Below, piece by piece: positions 63,066 to 64,000 of a stretch of 64,000 nt of DNA (position 1 is the stretch's first letter; each line of letters opens with the position of its first letter). The notes under the pieces were generated by a model. It had not been told where the DNA came from and did not search any database. It saw only the letters and a program-made list of their open reading frames with translations. The stretch comes from Desulfobacterales bacterium. GTDB taxonomy: Bacteria > Desulfobacterota > Desulfobacteria > Desulfobacterales > Desulfosalsimonadaceae. The stretch spans positions 1 through 64,000 of the forward strand of contig JAGXKN010000016.1 of assembly GCA_018335195.1 (NCBI GenBank), in the 5' to 3' direction. A program made the position numbers and the translations under genes.

Positions 63066-64000
63066 TTAAAACTTCTTTTTCCCCGGCGATTCCAGCCCGT
63101 GCCTGCGCAGCAGGTCGTAAAAATGCGGCTTTGAAACCCCGGCCCGCTCGCACAACTGCTGTACGTTTTTCTCCCCGCCGGCCAGCAGGCGCTCCAGATA
63201 GCGCTTTTCCGCTCTTCTGGCGCCTTCCTGCCGGGCTTCCTTCAGGGTCATGTCCGCCTCCCCGGCCTCCCCGGTCTCCACTGCTTCGGTGACCTGCGGC
63301 GCGTTATCCGGCTTGTCCAGCTCCCCGGAGCGGATCCGGATGCGGACGTAGGAAGGCAGGTGCTGGGGGTAGAGAATCGGCTCCGCCCCGGCGTTGACCA
63401 CGGCGTTTTCCATGCAGTGGCCGAATTCCCGGATGTTGCCGGGCCAGGTATAGTTTTTCAGCGTGGGCAGAAAATCCGGTGAATTGCCCTTTGTGGGCAG
63501 GCCGTAGCTTTCGCAGATTTTCTGCAGGAAGTGGGCGGTGAGCTGGGGCAGGTCTTCGGGGCGCTCGCGCAGCGGGGGCATGAAAATTTCCTGCCCCATG
63601 ATCCGGTGCAGCAGGTCCTGCCGGAACAACTGCTGATCGGCCATGGCCGCAAGGTCCCGGTTTGTTGCGGAAACCAGCCGGAAATCGCTTTTCTTTTCCC
63701 GGGCCGCGCCCACCGGCAGAAAGGTCTGCTCCTGCAGCACCCGCAGCAGGTTTTTCTGCGCACTCATGGGCAGCTCCCCGATTTCATCCAGGAACAAAAC
63801 GCCCTTGTCCGCAATTTCGACCAGGCCCTTTTTGTCCGCATTGGCGCCGGTGAATGCTCCCTTCACATGCCCGAACAGGGTGCTGTTAATCAAACTTTCC
63901 TGCAGTGCCGCACAGTCCACGATGACAAACGGACCTTCACACCGGGTGCTGTTTTCATGTATGATCCGGGCGGCCAGCTCCTTGCCCACCCCGGTCTCCC
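63066..64000 (-). CDS. Sigma-54-dependent NtrC-family activator, N-terminus cut by window edge
   Basis: The visible C-terminal 311 residues include Walker A GETGVGKE (just inside the edge), the sigma-54 contact loop GAFTGA, the Walker B region VLFLDEIGELP, and RERPEDLP and WPGNIREF. A C-terminal Fis-type helix-turn-helix (VQQLCERAGVSKPHFYDLLRR) follows. It activates RNA polymerase with sigma-54. The regulatory N-terminal domain lies beyond base 64000, so its signal is unknown. An Ala/Glu-rich linker precedes the HTH. Confidence 0.93.
   Translation of the reverse strand, partial: ETGVGKELAARIIHENSTRCEGPFVIVDCAALQESLINSTLFGHVKGAFTGANADKKGLVEIADKGVLFLDEIGELPMSAQKNLLRVLQEQTFLPVGAAREKKSDFRLVSATNRDLAAMADQQLFRQDLLHRIMGQEIFMPPLRERPEDLPQLTAHFLQKICESYGLPTKGNSPDFLPTLKNYTWPGNIREFGHCMENAVVNAGAEPILYPQHLPSYVRIRIRSGELDKPDNAPQVTEAVETGEAGEADMTLKEARQEGARRAEKRYLERLLAGGEKNVQQLCERAGVSKPHFYDLLRRHGLESPGKKKF

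Overview
The window reads as chromosomal DNA of an anaerobic, probably sulfate-reducing Desulfobacterota (Desulfobacterales-like). This rests on gene content: a selenocysteine formate dehydrogenase with NuoE/NuoF-type partners, selA, Hnd-type hydrogenase sensor genes, several CoA ligases, a type IV pilus pilMNOPQ operon, and intergenic DNA full of short palindromic repeats. No dsr or apr genes lie in the window, so sulfate reduction is inference. No prophage, insertion sequence or CRISPR array was seen.

Layout. 0-3.6 kb: acyl-CoA ligase, a small unknown gene and lysA. 3.8-9.5 kb: promoter and pilMNOPQ, then a 29-residue membrane microprotein. 9.6-21.2 kb: ssb, tatA, a core-MetE-like protein, a MoxR/VWA pair, an SH3 protein, a PfkB kinase, a TPR protein, recD2 and trkA-trkH. 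21.4-21.6 kb: tRNA-Glu and tRNA-Lys with their terminator. 21.7-27.9 kb: trmO, then uppP coupled to a WecG-like/STAS-STAS fusion, beside a receiver-PP2C-HATPase protein that could drive those STAS domains. 28.1-34.9 kb: an acetyl-CoA block (CoA-transferase/GNAT fusion, acsA, HDAC-type deacetylase, second CoA ligase) that looks like a self-contained lysine-acetylation switch. 35.1-36.8 kb: pcm, a P-II-like gene broken by an in-frame TAA, and a PTS IIA gene. 37.4-41.2 kb: nfeD-nfeD-floA plus a proline-rich membrane protein.

41.5-53.2 kb is the most distinctive region. A selenocysteine fdhA (UGA at codon 378 followed by a SECIS-like hairpin) and nuoEF lie on the + strand. Between them, on the - strand, are nine signalling genes: two DRTGG proteins, two HATPases, a degenerate [FeFe]-hydrogenase homologue that keeps the H-cluster cysteines, a PHP protein, a 2Fe-2S protein, a cyclic-nucleotide-binding (CNB)/2Fe-2S fusion and a stand-alone CNB protein. 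I infer a redox or formate/H2-sensing island serving a bifurcating-type formate dehydrogenase. selA at 58.8-60.3 kb would serve the same enzyme.

The rest holds two HEPN/MNT modules (53.2 and 60.7 kb), a ParE-type module (57 kb), fmdB-hemC-cobA/hemD, a degenerate GGDEF-TPR protein, a PilZ protein, an unknown small protein, and a sigma-54 activator cut by the right edge. Intergenic gaps carry at least five repeat families, several placed just after stop codons.
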